Shown: piece after piece, positions 1-12,281 of the stretch
Layout: the number at the start of each line of letters is the position of its first letter
Position numbering within the stretch: the first letter of the stretch is position 1
Program-made: the position numbers and the translations under genes
Notes under the pieces: model-generated
Seen by the model: only the letters and a program-made list of their open reading frames with translations
Told to the model about the DNA's origin: nothing
Database searches by the model: none
Assembly (NCBI GenBank): GCA_009599575.1
Contig: VWND01000021.1
Coordinates: forward strand, 186,001-250,000
Length of the DNA stretch: 64,000 bases
Source: Blumeriella jaapii
Taxonomy: Eukaryota; Ascomycota; Leotiomycetes; Helotiales; Drepanopezizaceae
Direction: 5' to 3'

Positions 1-976
1 TTCGTTTTCGATAATTAAAAATAAAAATCGCCGAATTATTTTAATTATTTTAAAAATATTAATTGCTACCGCGTATATTTTTTCGAATTAAACGAAAATA
101 ATATTAGCTTTTTTGTTTTTTTTGTCGTCGTAGATTTAAAATATCGGAATAACGTCGTTTTTTTTTTTCGGTATAAAAATACCGTATTTAGCGACGCTTA
201 ATTTTTTATTTTAAAAAAAAATCAAATTTAAAATTTCGCAGCCGATTAAAACTTTTTTTAACGATTACATAACGTCGTCGACCAGTTTGCAAACAGTTGT
301 AAAAAAGCTTATGAATTTACGGGCTTTTGGATTATTAGCTTTTAAAACTTGCGTTTTAAAAATATAAGCGTTTAATACCCAGATTTTTTTTTTAATAAAA
401 ATAATAGTTTCGAAAAAGCGAGCGAAATGCCGAAGCGAAATAATACCGGTAATTTTGCTAAAAACGTATTTTTAAATATTTTTTTTTCGTTAATTTAGCA
501 AAAAGCGCAAAATTCGATCTGTTATTTTTTTTTTATTATTTCGAACTTTTTTTATTTCGGCGAAAGCTTTTAAAGCGTTATCGTAATTCAGCAGAAATTT
601 ATCGTAATTAAGATTTTTGCGAACGAATTTAATTTTAATAAAACTTTTGTAATTAAGCAGAAATTCGTTAACGTTTTTAATTATTATATCGAATTATTTT
701 ATAAACGTTTTTACGAAAGCAGCTTATTAATTTAGAATAGCGGCATTATATACTTATTTAAATTCGGAAAAGTTGCGTATAATAATTCCGTTTTACGGTA
801 AATTAAAAATAAATTTGCTAAATTTAGCAACGTTTTGTTTAAAAAACGATATAATATCGATAGGTTTATTAATCAAAAAAATATATTATATTTATTAAAA
901 AATAATTAAAAAAAAATACGGAAATTGTAAAATATTTGTATTTAAAAATTACGGAAATCCGTATACTATTTTTTTA
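1..976 (-). pseudogene. Family A ORF2, copy 1 (start region only)
   Basis: Beginning of the second reading frame of family A, downstream of pol in element orientation, matching 35960-36936 of copy 3. Only the N-terminal third is in the window. Frame broken by TAA/TAG stops. No known domain recognised. Confidence 0.6.
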
Positions 977-2880
977 ATAAATTATAATTATTTAAATAAG
1001 CATCCGTTTAAAACAACGACAAAAATAAATAATGCAAAAAATAGCAAATAATAAAATGTATAAAAAATAGTTTTCGTAAAATATACGAGCAATATAAATA
1101 TATCAGATATGCGGCTTAAATATATATAAAGCTTTTGTTTTAATAAACAAAAGTATAATTAAACAAAAAAAAATATAATAGATATTTTAAATAATATAAA
1201 AAAAGATTTTAAAAATAAATAATATATATAAAGCAAAACAATTAAATTGTATATAAGCAAAACAAAACAAAAATAATAAAACAGTATATAATAAAAAGAA
1301 AAACAATAAATAACAAAAATAATAAAACAATTAATAAACAATCTTATATGTACTTTTCTTTTTTTCGGTCATAAGTGGAATCACGATTTAAATTGTATTT
1401 TCAGCAGCGGAATTATCGTTCGGTCGTTTCCAGACCATTTTAAAAGTTTTTTTTTTTTTAGGAATATAATCGCTTTAATCGAAATCGTCGTCGGAATCGT
1501 TGGAATCGAAATCGCTTTTTAATTTAAAATTCAAAAAATAAACTTGTTGGTTTTTTTTATAAAATCGCTTTAACCGGTTGGCTGCGAACGTTTTTTTCAG
1601 TTTTATTTTATCGAATTCCGTAAGCTTATAATAGCTTTTATTTAATTCGGCCTCGTATACTTCGTAAAATCCGAGCCATTTATAATTAAATTTAATATCG
1701 GCCGATTTATTAATAACGCGCTAAACGTCGTAAATTAAAACCAAATTTCTTTTTCTGATTAGCGTTTTTTTTAAAACCTTGGTTTTATTTCAAACTTTTT
1801 TAATTGTTTTTTTTATATTTTTTTTTTTTTAAAATTATTTTTTTTATATTTATATCGCGGTAATTTAGCTATTTAAATTTTATTATTAATAAATCAGCTT
1901 TCGTTTTCATTTTAATTACGTTATAAAACTTTTATATAAGCCATTTTGTTTTTAAAAACAATCGAGCGTTTTTGCCGTATTAAATAAAAAATAAAATTAT
2001 TTTAATAAAAACGTATATATATATGCGTATAACAAAAAGCATTTCAAAAAATTTCCGCGACCAACGCTTATAATTTTTTCGAATGGCTTTTAAAAGGCCG
2101 TTAAAAATTTTTTTATAGCTTCGTTCTACGGATCCGTTGTTTTTCGAATTATAGGCTAAAATTTAAATGCGCTAAATTTCGTATTTTTTTGTAAAAATTT
2201 TTACAACGCTTTTGTTTTCGGATTTATTATCGACGTTTAATTTATTAAATAAACCGTATCGATATATAACGTTTTTTTAAAAAAAAGTCGCTATAGCTTC
2301 GGAAATAACGTTTCGGAAAAATCGCTTTTTAAATTATTCGAACAAATCGTCGATAGCGAATACAAAACACGTATGCTCGCGGTCGGTAATCGGTACGCGT
2401 ATAACGTCGAAATTGATTTTTTTTTAAATTTTAAAAAACTACGTCGGATATAACGGGTTTTTTTTTCGACCAGGCTTTCGTTTTTAATAAAAAATGCAGC
2501 TTTTAACGAAAGCTTTGCAATTTTCGAAACATTTTTTTTATTAAAAGTCGTTTTTAATTCGGTAATAAATAGCTTTAGCTTTTTTATAAAATACTTTTTC
2601 GTAAGTTTTTTTTATAATTTAAAACTTATCGGCTTTATTATTTATTATTAAGCGTTTTTAATATATATTATTTTTTATTTTATATAGCTTTTTATCGGCT
2701 AAAATATAATCGAAAATTTAATTTTTAAATAATTTAAACTAATAATTTAATACGTTAAATAATTTAAACAAAATAATTAAATAGTATGCGATTAAATAAA
2801 AATCTTCGGTTTTGTAATTATCGATTAAAAGTTTTTTTTCGTCGTTAATCGGCTTATTCCGATCGTTTTCGGTTAAATCC

Positions 2881-2913
2881 ATTCGCGGTGCTAGCCGAAA
2901 TAATAACGCGAAT
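2881..2913 (-). repeat. 33-bp palindromic repeat, RNase H-integrase linker unit 1 (copy 1)
   Basis: Begins ATTCGCGGTGCTA and ends AACGCGAAT. It lies in the pol linker between RNase H and integrase, 30 bp from the next unit. Confidence 0.75.
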
Positions 2914-2943
2914 GTTTTTTCGGCCCGAAAATTAATGTTTTTT

Positions 2944-2976
2944 ATTCGCGATATCAGCCGAAATAGCAACGCGAAT
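2944..2976 (-). repeat. 33-bp palindromic repeat, RNase H-integrase linker unit 2 (copy 1)
   Basis: Begins ATTCGCGATATCA and ends CAACGCGAAT; second unit of the linker pair. Confidence 0.75.
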
Positions 2977-4890
2977 GGTTTTGGCTTTATAAAACTCAGG
3001 GCGTAAATAGCGAAGCAGCCGATTTCGTTAGCGATTTATTCGTCGATATTTTATTCGTTTTATTTAGCGAAATCAAACGGATAAAAACGTTTTCGTTTAA
3101 AAAAGCCGTTTGCCGCTGTATTAATTATTTTTTTAATATATTTGATTTCGAAATTTATAAATCGCATTTAAGCTATTTAATTAATAACGAATACTTTTGG
3201 CAGGTTATTAGCTTTTTTATTTAATTGATCGACAAAAACTTTTGCGTTTGTTTTTAAAATAAAATATACGCCGTACAATTCGCTTTTTATTTTTTTTATT
3301 GCTTTAAAAACGCTTCGATATTTTCGTTTAATAATATCGTAGCGTGTTTTCGCGAAAAACTATAAATCGCTTTCGAATCGTAAAAAATATCGTTTTTGTT
3401 TTTATCGATTTGTTGCAATACAGCTTTCCAACCGAAAATACTAACGTCGATAATCAAAATAATTTCTTTTGCGTCTGGGCTATAATCGATCCGTATAAGC
3501 GATAGGGCCGATAAAAAATCGTTTTTAAAAATTTTTATAATTTTGTTTTGTTTTTTTTTCTAAACGAAATCGATTTTTTTTTTTATTATAACGTAAATAA
3601 ATGCAGCTTTCTGAAAAAAGTTTTTGATTTAATTGCGATAATAAATCATAACGCTAATAAAAGCTTTAGCTTCGGTAATATTTTTATATTTTTTTTATTC
3701 GCAAATCTTTTTAATTTTTTTTCGTTAAAAATAGCGGCCAGCGTTGTTAATTATATAATCAACGATATTTATTTCGGATATGCAGAATTTTAATCGAGGG
3801 CTAATAATAGCTTTGGTTTTTTCGAAGCAGATTATAATTTTATCGATATTATAAATATATTTTATTATATAACGTCGAACTTTAGAAAAAATCTTTTTAT
3901 TATTATAATATAATTTAGAGTTTTTTATTCCGACGTCGTTAACGTAAGAAAACGCAATATCAAAAATGCAAATTATAAAAACTTTATACACGACTTTTAC
4001 GAATTAAGCGATTAAATTAATAGCTTTTATAAATACTTTCGTTATACGTAATAAACCGATTAAAATTTAAATTGCCGTTATATTTCGAGATCGTAAATTA
4101 AATATTAAATAATCGTAGCCGGAAAATAAATCGAAAAAAAAAGCGATCGTTAATTCTGCGAATTCGTTCGAAAATTAATCGACGTTAAATAGCACGTTAG
4201 CGTTTCGTATCGTTATTTTGTTTATTTCGACGACTGCGATAATAAATTTGTAAATGCTTTTTTTTTTTTCGCAACGATAAACCATTTGTTTTTGTATAGG
4301 CCGTAGCAAAATTCGAAAATTTTTTATTTAATTCGTTTTTTTAATATTTCAATTATTTTATTTTACAAAGCTTTAAGAACTGAAAAGGTCTTTTTTTGCC
4401 AGGTTTCGTAGAATACGGTTTTAATATCGATATAAAACGTAACGTTAAAGCTGAATTGGCCTATTTCGGTAAAATCGAAAGCTATAGCTTTTTTTCGGTT
4501 GCGTAAAACTTTGTATAAAACCTTTTTTTTTTTTTTAGCAAAAATTGGGTTCCGATTGCTAAATTATCAAATCGTTTTTTTATAAGTCGGCTGCTAAATA
4601 ATAAGCTAAAAAATCGGCCGGTGATAAATTCTTCGAATTCGCTAATAATTAATTAAAATAATTTTGTTATTTTATTTTTTTCAAATTAATCGTTTATTTT
4701 TCCGGAAATATTCTTACCGAATTCGTTAAGATTCACAAATCGTATTTTATCAGCTTTGCGCTTATAAAAAGTGCTGATATTAATATAAAAAAATAGAATA
4801 TACGGGTCGGATTTGTTTAATACGAAAACGAAATCTTCGGAATTTTTATTTCCGAGTTAATAATTAAAAATATTAATATTAGTTAATTTT

Positions 4891-4923
4891 ATTCGCGGTG
4901 CTATTTCGATTGGTAATATAAAT
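4891..4923 (-). repeat. 33-bp palindromic repeat, protease-RT linker (copy 1)
   Basis: Begins ATTCGCGGTGCTA; the far arm has decayed to AATATAAAT, while the same site in copy 2 keeps AACGCGAAT. Confidence 0.65.
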
Positions 4924-7900
4924 GCTTTTGGCTAAGTATTTTCCAGGTTTTATTATAGCTCAACGTTTATCTTAGGATTAAAGCCGGCTATTCGTTTTCC
5001 GATAAAACGTCGATTAAAAAGATTTTATCGCCGACGACGATAATTTAATTTTAAAAAAATCGGTTTCAGTTTTAAAAAAAAGTTTTTATTTAGCCGTTTT
5101 CGGTGTATTTAAAACTGACGAGATTTTTCAGAATTCAGAGTATTTCAAAAATAATAAGATGGAAGCATTTTTTTATTATTAAAAAGTTTTTATAAATAAT
5201 AATATTTTTAACGTCGATTTTTATATTTCGTACAATTTTATTAAACTTAATTATGTTTTTATTAACGATAATATAAATTATTCGCTTATCGGTAATAATC
5301 GGAATATTATTAGCTTCGGCTGTTTTCTGATTTATACAATTGATTTCGGCTCTACTATCGAATAGAACGAGGGCGGTTGTATTTTTTTTTAAATATTATT
5401 TTTATTTTTAATACTTTTATAACCGTATAAAAGCAGTTTCGTCGTTTTAACTTTTGGGTTTTTATAGCGAGAGCCAAAAGGCTGATTTTTTCCGAGGATT
5501 TTTTTTTATCGGCTAAATTGACCGCGGTATTATAAATTTCCTTTTGATTTTTTTTTCAATTCAAAATCGTTTTTTTCGAATAATTTTAACTTTTTCGTTT
5601 TTTTTTAATATAAAGATTTGTTTATTAATAATTTTGTCGAATCTTTTTTTTATATTAAATAAATCGCTAAATTTTAATTTAATTTTTTGTTTTATAATTT
5701 TTTTAATAGCTTCGTCGACGGCTTCGGAGCTAATATATTTATCGATTTATTTTTCGCTTCGCATTAATAGTGGGCGTTTAAAAGCTGGTATTTTTTAAAT
5801 AATTTAAATCGGAATATCGGTGTCGATATTTTTTATATCGTTATTAATTTTTTTTATTATAAGCGTTTTTTTAATAGTTTTATCGGTTTTTTTTCGAATT
5901 TCAAAATTTTTTTCTTTTTCGATTCTGACGTTTTTTTTTATATCAGCTGGTTTGGCGAATAAAACAGAAGCATTTTGCTTTTTTGTGATTCGCTAGCTTA
6001 ATTATATAATTATAATATTTGCAAATGCGATATTTATATTAGCAATATATATATTTATTTTTTATTTATATATTTGAACTTTATTTATATTTAAAATAAA
6101 GGTTTTTTTTTTAATTAGTACGCTTTTTGAGATATTTTTTCTTTTATTAGTAAAAATCGTTTTTATATTCTTTTTGTTTTTTAAGCAGTCGTTCTATTTC
6201 GTATTTTTCATTTTTAAGCAAATAGTATTTAACCAGCTCTGATTTTCAGCTTTGTTAAAAGGGTTTATTTCTGCTTCCGTCGGTCCGAGGCAGATCGCTT
6301 TGTATTTATTAATATAACAAATATTATTATCCACGCAGAAATTAAATGCTTTGTATTCCGAGCGAATATAAGGTTTTTCGCAGTGAATTTTTCTGTTATT
6401 ACAAAATCCACACTTAGGGTTACGGAGTCTGTTTTAATAATTACTTTTATTATTTTAATAATCGCGATTTTAATTTCCGCGTTGATTTTCTTTTTTCTTT
6501 TAATAATCGTTATTATAATTAATGTTTCGCTAATTTTGATCGCTAGCACGAAAAGGTTGCTATTAGGCAGCTATTACTTTTACTGTGGCTTAGCGAAATT
6601 AATCGCTTCGCGCATTTTAAAAGAAATAGTTATTATAAAAGCTATTTTAATCGTTTTTATTATTCGAATTAACGTAAAAAAGTTTTTTTTGCTATTGTAT
6701 AAAATCTTCGATTTTGCTTTAAAACTTTTAAATTTTAATATCGGTAAATTTTAATACGAAAGTTTCGATATTTTTATTAAGTTTTTCCAAGCTAATAAGT
6801 TTTGTAAAACGATTAAATAATATAATAATTAGTTGTTTTTTAGCGATTTCGGTAACTTTTAATAGCTGGGCATATTTTTATATTAAAGCTTCCACGTCTT
6901 TTTTATAAGTGAGAAAAGGAAATTTCTTTTAGTTTATGGCTTCGATAGTACGTTCGTTTTGATTTTGTTTAAAAACGAATTTCACAAATTTGAAATATTA
7001 ATCGAAAGTTTTAAAATCTTATTTATTAATTTTAAAATGCTTAATGGTTTTGTTGCGAATACTAATTGAAAGGCCAAGTAAAAACAAACTTTTTTATTTA
7101 ACTTCGCTTAAAACCTTTTTATTAACGAAAACGTTAGAAATTCTCGTATAAATACGATAATAGGCTTTGAATTCTTTGGCTTAGCGAATTATTATAATAA
7201 ATTATTTGAGAAAAGCAATGGTGTCGCGAATTTGCTATCGATCGTGGTCTCGGAATTCCGATTTCAAAGCTTTAACTAGCTTACGCCAGTTTCGAGCTTT
7301 AATAGCTTTTTATTTATTTATCGATTTGATAATATTTTTAATAATTGGGTTATAATAGCGAGGAAATTTATCGAATATTTCAGTTTAAAAATTCCGAAAT
7401 TTTTATAAGTTTTTTTATATTTTTCGATAAAATCGGTAATATTAACGCTATTGAATAAGAATGTATCAAAGGAGCCAGGAAAGGGCATGCGGCTCCGCAT
7501 AAAAAAACGAAAAGCGTCGTTGTTTATAATATTAGCGAAAATATTGGTAAGGTTTGAATTAAATAAATAAATGTTTTCTGGAGTTGCAAGTTAAAAGTTT
7601 TTAATATAAGAAAAATCGTTTTTAATAAAGGAGTTATTAAAAAGGTTTTTTTGTTTTTTAAAAAAATTAAATAAAATAAAATTGCGTTCAGATATTTGAA
7701 TAATATATTAAAAAACTTATTTTTTAGTAAATTAATTAAATTAATATAATATTATTATATAATCTACGGTTTCGATATTTCGTAGCTCAGGCCAATGCAC
7801 GTACAGCCATTTTTTTATTACTTTTAATAAAAAGCCGCAAATTGTAATTGCTACAATTATAAAGCGTAAAATCAGAAGGTTGAGTTTTCGCCAGGCGTTT

Positions 7901-8271
7901 AACCAAAAAAAATCTAGTTCAAAAAAGCCGAGCGCAGCGATCGAAGCGTATAAACTAATATTCGATTTGTTATTTTTAAATAAAAAAGCGACTTTCGAAT
8001 TTTAAACTTCGCACGGTTTAGAATTGCCTGATCGTAATTTCAAACGTTTCTGAAATATATTACACTTTTGTAATTTAATAATTATGCGCAAAATAAAAAA
8101 AGCTATTAAAAGTCTTTTATATAATGCAACTGCGAATAATATTATATAAAAAATCTTTTAAGCCGTAATAGCGAAATATCGAAGTCGATTTTGATTGCGA
8201 ATTTGAAAAATGCATCGGCGAGTATATAAAAACGAAATACCAAAGTTTAAATCTTTGCGTAAATTATTAAA

Positions 8272-8538
8272 TATAAAAATAAATAAGAAAACCAAATTGA
8301 TACGGCTATATATCGATAGGTAAAATAATCTAGGAAACTTTTAAAAAAGACTAAAAAAAGAAAAAGAAAAATAAATAAAAATATGAATTGGACTGCGTGC
8401 TTATAATACTATTTAAGGGGATGCTTTGCTTTTATACCTGTTAAAAGTAGTCAGTGGCAGGGGGTCTCGGAGGGGTCCATGCCTCGATTATAGCTAAAAC
8501 TACCAACTCCCATTAATACAAGGTATTATCGTTTTATA
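8272..8538 (-). repeat. Family A 5' LTR of copy 1
   Basis: 267 bp, moderately RIPed. The ends read TATAAAAATA and TCGTTTTATA on the plus strand, against TGTAAAAGTA and CCGTTTTACA in the clean LTR at 33054. The clean central stretch around 8455-8490 is near identical to the other LTRs. Confidence 0.92.
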
Positions 8539-11500
8539 TTATTTAAAAGCGTAAATTATAACTATTAGCTTAGCGTCGTGGATTTCGTATTTTTTTTTTA
8601 TAAAAAAAAGCTTTTTCGAATAATATGCGATAAAATACTAACGTGCTTTCGCATTTTTTTCGAATAATTAAAATAATATTCCGTTTATAACGAATTTCGA
8701 AGCGTTTGTTTCGATTTGGATTTTTAATCGAAAATCGAAATGGCGTAAAATCGGTGTTTAGCAAAACTTTTTTTTTAAAAGTAAAAAAGCGATTTTCGCC
8801 TCGAATAAAAAACGAAAAAGGCCCGACATTTTTCTTCGTTGCATTTCTTTTAAAAAATCTGTAATAAATCGGCAAAACTTAACGTAATTTTTAATAAAAC
8901 GTTTATAAAAATTGATAAAACCTAAAAATATTTAAATATTTCGCTACGTAATAAAAAAAGGCCATTTCGAATATTATTTATTTTTCTTGGGTCCATTTTA
9001 ATTCTCGTAAAAATAACGACGAAATTTAAAAATTTAATCGTATTCGTATCGAAAGCATATTTTTTTAGATTTTCGTAAAATTTGTTAATACGAAGTTTTT
9101 CGAAAATTTCTTTTACCGCGTTTATATAATCGTCGGAGTTTTCGAAAAATATTAAAATATCGTCGAAATAAATTATATACGTAATATTTATTAAACCGAC
9201 TAAAACTTAATTAATATACGCTTGGAAAATTGCTAATGCGTTCGAAAAGCCGAAAAGTAATACGCAGTATTCGAAATATCCGTAACGAATGCGAAACGCA
9301 GTTTTTTATTTATTTTCCTTTTTTATTCGAAAGCGATAATACGCTTAAATAAAATCTAGTTTAGTAAATCTTTTAGCTTTTTTCAAACGATCTAAAATTT
9401 CGCTTATAAAAAATAAAAAAATTCGATTTTTAATCGTAATTGCGTTTAGATTTTTATAATCGACGCATAATCGTAAACTTCCGTTTTTTTTCGGTATAAA
9501 TATTACCGGTGCGCCGGCAGAGCTAGTAAATCTTTTTATCTAGCCTTTTTTTAAATTCGAATCGAAATATTCGCGTAATTCGGTAAATTTAAATTCCGAT
9601 AAAAAATAAATTAATTTTTAAAAAAGGTTTTTTTTTTCGCGAAGTTTATTCGATGCTTTATAAAATAATAAAAAGCTAAGATAACCGCGGCGGTATCGTT
9701 AAATACGTCGGCGTAATCGTCGTATTTAAAAGATAATTAATATTGTTTTTCAGTAGCTTTTTTTAAAACGATATAACACGCTTGTTTTTTTTTTTGTTTT
9801 TTTTTAAAACATTTGATTATAACGAAATTAAATTATAAGCGTTCGATTAGATATCGCTACGATTTAGCTCGAAAGCTTATAGCGAAGTCGATATTTCGTA
9901 ACCAAAAGAATTTTAAAATAAATAAAACCTTTGGAATATTTATATCGCAAGCTACGAAATCGCTTTGTATTTTTTTAATTGTTTTATAATTATTAATAGC
10001 GCGAATAAATTGCGTATGCGTGTCGTAAATAATTACTTTTTTTTTTTAATTGTAAATAAATTAATACGTTTTTAAATTGATTTTTATTTATATTTAATTA
10101 ATAATTTTTAGATTACGCAGTTTTTTTCCGCGCCGCAATCGATAAAAGTTCGTTTCGTACGAGTTTCGCTTTTAGCTTTTTTAATTTCGACTGAAATTAT
10201 TATTTTCTGTTTTTTTTTTTCGCTCGATTTTATTAACAGCGACGAAATTAAAATCGAACGGAAGTTTTTCCCGAATTTTTAAATTTGTTAGCTTCGAAGC
10301 AATTTAAGATTATATATTTTTTTTTGTTATATTTATAATATTCGACTTTTAAACAATTAGCTATGCGATGCTTTTTTTTTTGGCAGCGATTGCATTTCGA
10401 AAAGTAAAAAAAATCGTTAAAAGTTTTAGGATTTTAAAAGATTTTATTAAAATTGTCGTTTTTTCGCTTTCGTTTTTTTTTTTGTAACGTATTTTCGAAT
10501 CGAGGACGGTATGTATTTGTTTTAGCTTTTAAGCTTTGATCGTAAATATAAATTTTTTTTTTTTTTTTTTTTTGCGTTCGTTTTCGTCGTTTATTATTTT
10601 TCGTTTCGTCGTTGATAATTTTATTAGCATTTTCGATACGACGAGCGATTAATATCAATTTTTCGTGCGGATTTGTAATTGTAATATTGCTTCGTTTAAT
10701 AATTTTTTTTTCGAAAAATAAATCGGAGTTTTGCGAAAAGCATTTTTTTTCTAGTCGTATCGTTTGTTATTTGCAATTGCTATTCGAGATTATTTAAATA
10801 AACAACGAAATCGTTAATTAATTTATGTTTTTTTTGCTTCGCTTTATCGTATAAATTCGAAGCCGCGATTTTTCGATTTTTCGCATTTATTAAAAAGTTT
10901 AATATTTATTTTTTGAAATCGTTTTATATGATTCGAATATTCGTAAAACGTCGTTCGTATCCGGTCTATCTTTTTTCTATTTTATCGTCGAAAATTAGAA
11001 TACAAGCGTCAATTTTTTTTTAATTAATACAGAATGTTACTTTTTTATTCTGACGGAAACTTCGCTTTGCACGCCGAATAAAAGATTAAGTTTTTTTAAT
11101 GTTTTTTTTTCGATATATTAAAAAGTTTTTTATTTTTAATACTTTTCGGCTCGAATTCGCTGTGTTTTTTATAAAAAGTATAATATATTTAAAAAAAATG
11201 CTAAATCGTTTTTAATAAATATTATTATCGTAATGCTTCGAAGATATTTTATAATAATCGCTAGCTTAGATTATTTTCTGTTTTTTCTTAACTAAAGCGA
11301 TGTTAAAAAGTATAAAAACCTTTTTTTCGATTTCTTCGAAAGCGTTAAGTTTTTATTAAAATTGTTTAATTTTTTTTTCGAAATTCGTTTCGGCGTTTTT
11401 TGGTTTTTTCGAATTTTTTAATTATTTCGTAAACTTTTTTCTTAGTCTTTTTCTGTTTTATTTTAGCTCGTATCTTTTTTATTTTTTTACGTTTATCGTT

Positions 11501-11868
11501 TTTTTTTTATTCGACGCGGATTCGTTTATTAGCCAGATAAATCAGAATTTCGGTAAAAAGTTTTTCCGAATCGTTTTAAACGTGGCTTTTTTTAGTGATT
11601 TTTTAAATAAAAAGAATTGGAAAGTCGTCGCGCTTTGGTAATAAAGTATTTTCGATTTTTAATAAAGCTGGTGACGTTAAAAAAAACGATAATACGGGGT
11701 TTTTTTAAGCAGCCGAAAGCGTTGGGTTTTTTTAAGTAATTAAAAATGCTTATTCGCTGCGAATGCGAAAAGCTATAATATCGATAATAACGATATAAAT
11801 ATAATAATATAATAAAAAATTGTTTTAGTAATATCGAACTGCCGTTCCGATAAATAAAAAAATTAAAA
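8539..11868 (-). pseudogene. Family B gag-pol (gag, protease, RT, start of RNase H), RIP-inactivated
   Basis: Reading right to left: a Gag zinc knuckle near 10330-10400, with Cys, His and Cys spacing visible in CQKKGHRIAN-like codons and RIP-altered first residues. Then protease, then reverse transcriptase with YFDDILIFS near 9140-9180 and downstream NAVKEIFEKLRINKFYA, typical of Ty3/Gypsy. Next is the start of RNase H (8570-8880, FKKKVLLNTDFTPF). The frame ends at YDAKLIVIIYAFK, an RNase H motif cut by family A copy 1. The YxDD box has survived, but many stops elsewhere rule out a working product. Confidence 0.8.
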
Positions 11869-12281
11869 TATAAAAATTGAAAAATAAAAAAATATTAGTT
11901 TAAATAATAAAGCTTAGATAAAATTGGATTAATAGTCAAACTAATTTTTATTTTTTATATTTTTAATAAAAAGCGTGTATAAATACAAAAAAAAAGATGA
12001 AGCCTTCGAGAAAAGTATTTTCTAGAAAACCAGGCGAATTCCATTTAATATGCTTTCCAACCCCTATTCCGACCTTTTCTTAATCCTTTTTAATATAACT
12101 TTAATAACTGGTTTCTTAGCAATTATTTCTATAAAATGTTTTATCTAAATGTTATTTCCAACCCTTATAATACTATCCGGCCCCTACGGCCTATCCGCAG
12201 AAAGTATTATTCGAGGGTTGGTAGGAGGCAGAGGGTCTTGGCGGATCACCTGACTCATACACGTGATGTTGGTTCCTGACA
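11869..12281 (-). repeat. Family B 5' LTR
   Basis: 413 bp. In element orientation it starts TGTCAGGAACCAACATCACG and ends at a RIPed TTATA. The half at 12050-12281 is nearly free of RIP, while 11869-12000 is strongly RIPed. It matches the plus-strand LTR at 42824-43238 over its whole length. Confidence 0.88.

Larger units (their letters stand above)
1343..8044 (-). pseudogene. Family A gag-pol, copy 1, RIP-inactivated
   Basis: Domains in element order, reading right to left: a Gag-like segment near 7318-7500 with the peptide NITDFIEKYKKTYKNFG; an aspartic protease region near 5000-5400; reverse transcriptase, with VNDVGIK and KFCISEINIVDYI near 3725-3991; RNase H near 2900-3340; an integrase core near 2080-2500; and an acidic C-terminal end near 1400-1530. 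The VNDVGIK/VRRYIIKYI context matches a fungal retrotransposon RT class in which the catalytic box reads DDVGIKG; here one Asp is Asn, as RIP would produce. Coordinates are approximate because stops and small indels break the frame. Confidence 0.75.
1..8538 (-). mobile_element. Family A Ty3/Gypsy-type element, copy 1 (left-truncated by window)
   Basis: Minus-strand copy aligning end to end with 18741-27274 (about 90 percent or better by eye, differences mostly C/T or G/A). The 5' LTR is 8272-8538; about 2.76 kb of the 3' end lies outside the window. It is inserted in the RNase H domain of a family B element, whose pol frame stops at 8539. The visible flank next to 8538 is TTAT; the matching duplication would be outside. 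Every frame is broken by RIP stops. Confidence 0.9.
8539..12281 (-). mobile_element. Family B chromodomain Ty3/Gypsy element, minus copy (5' part)
   Basis: Starts with a 5' LTR at 12281 and runs leftwards through gag, protease and RT until family A copy 1 interrupts it at 8539; the remainder is outside the window. It is itself inserted into a Copia integrase gene (junction 12281/12282). The LTR matches 42824-43238 in inverted orientation. Confidence 0.85.

Noticed and set aside
2881..2976. CRISPR-like reading of the paired 33-bp palindromes
   Set aside because: Only two units in a row, in a eukaryotic retrotransposon, with a spacer that is itself conserved between copies.
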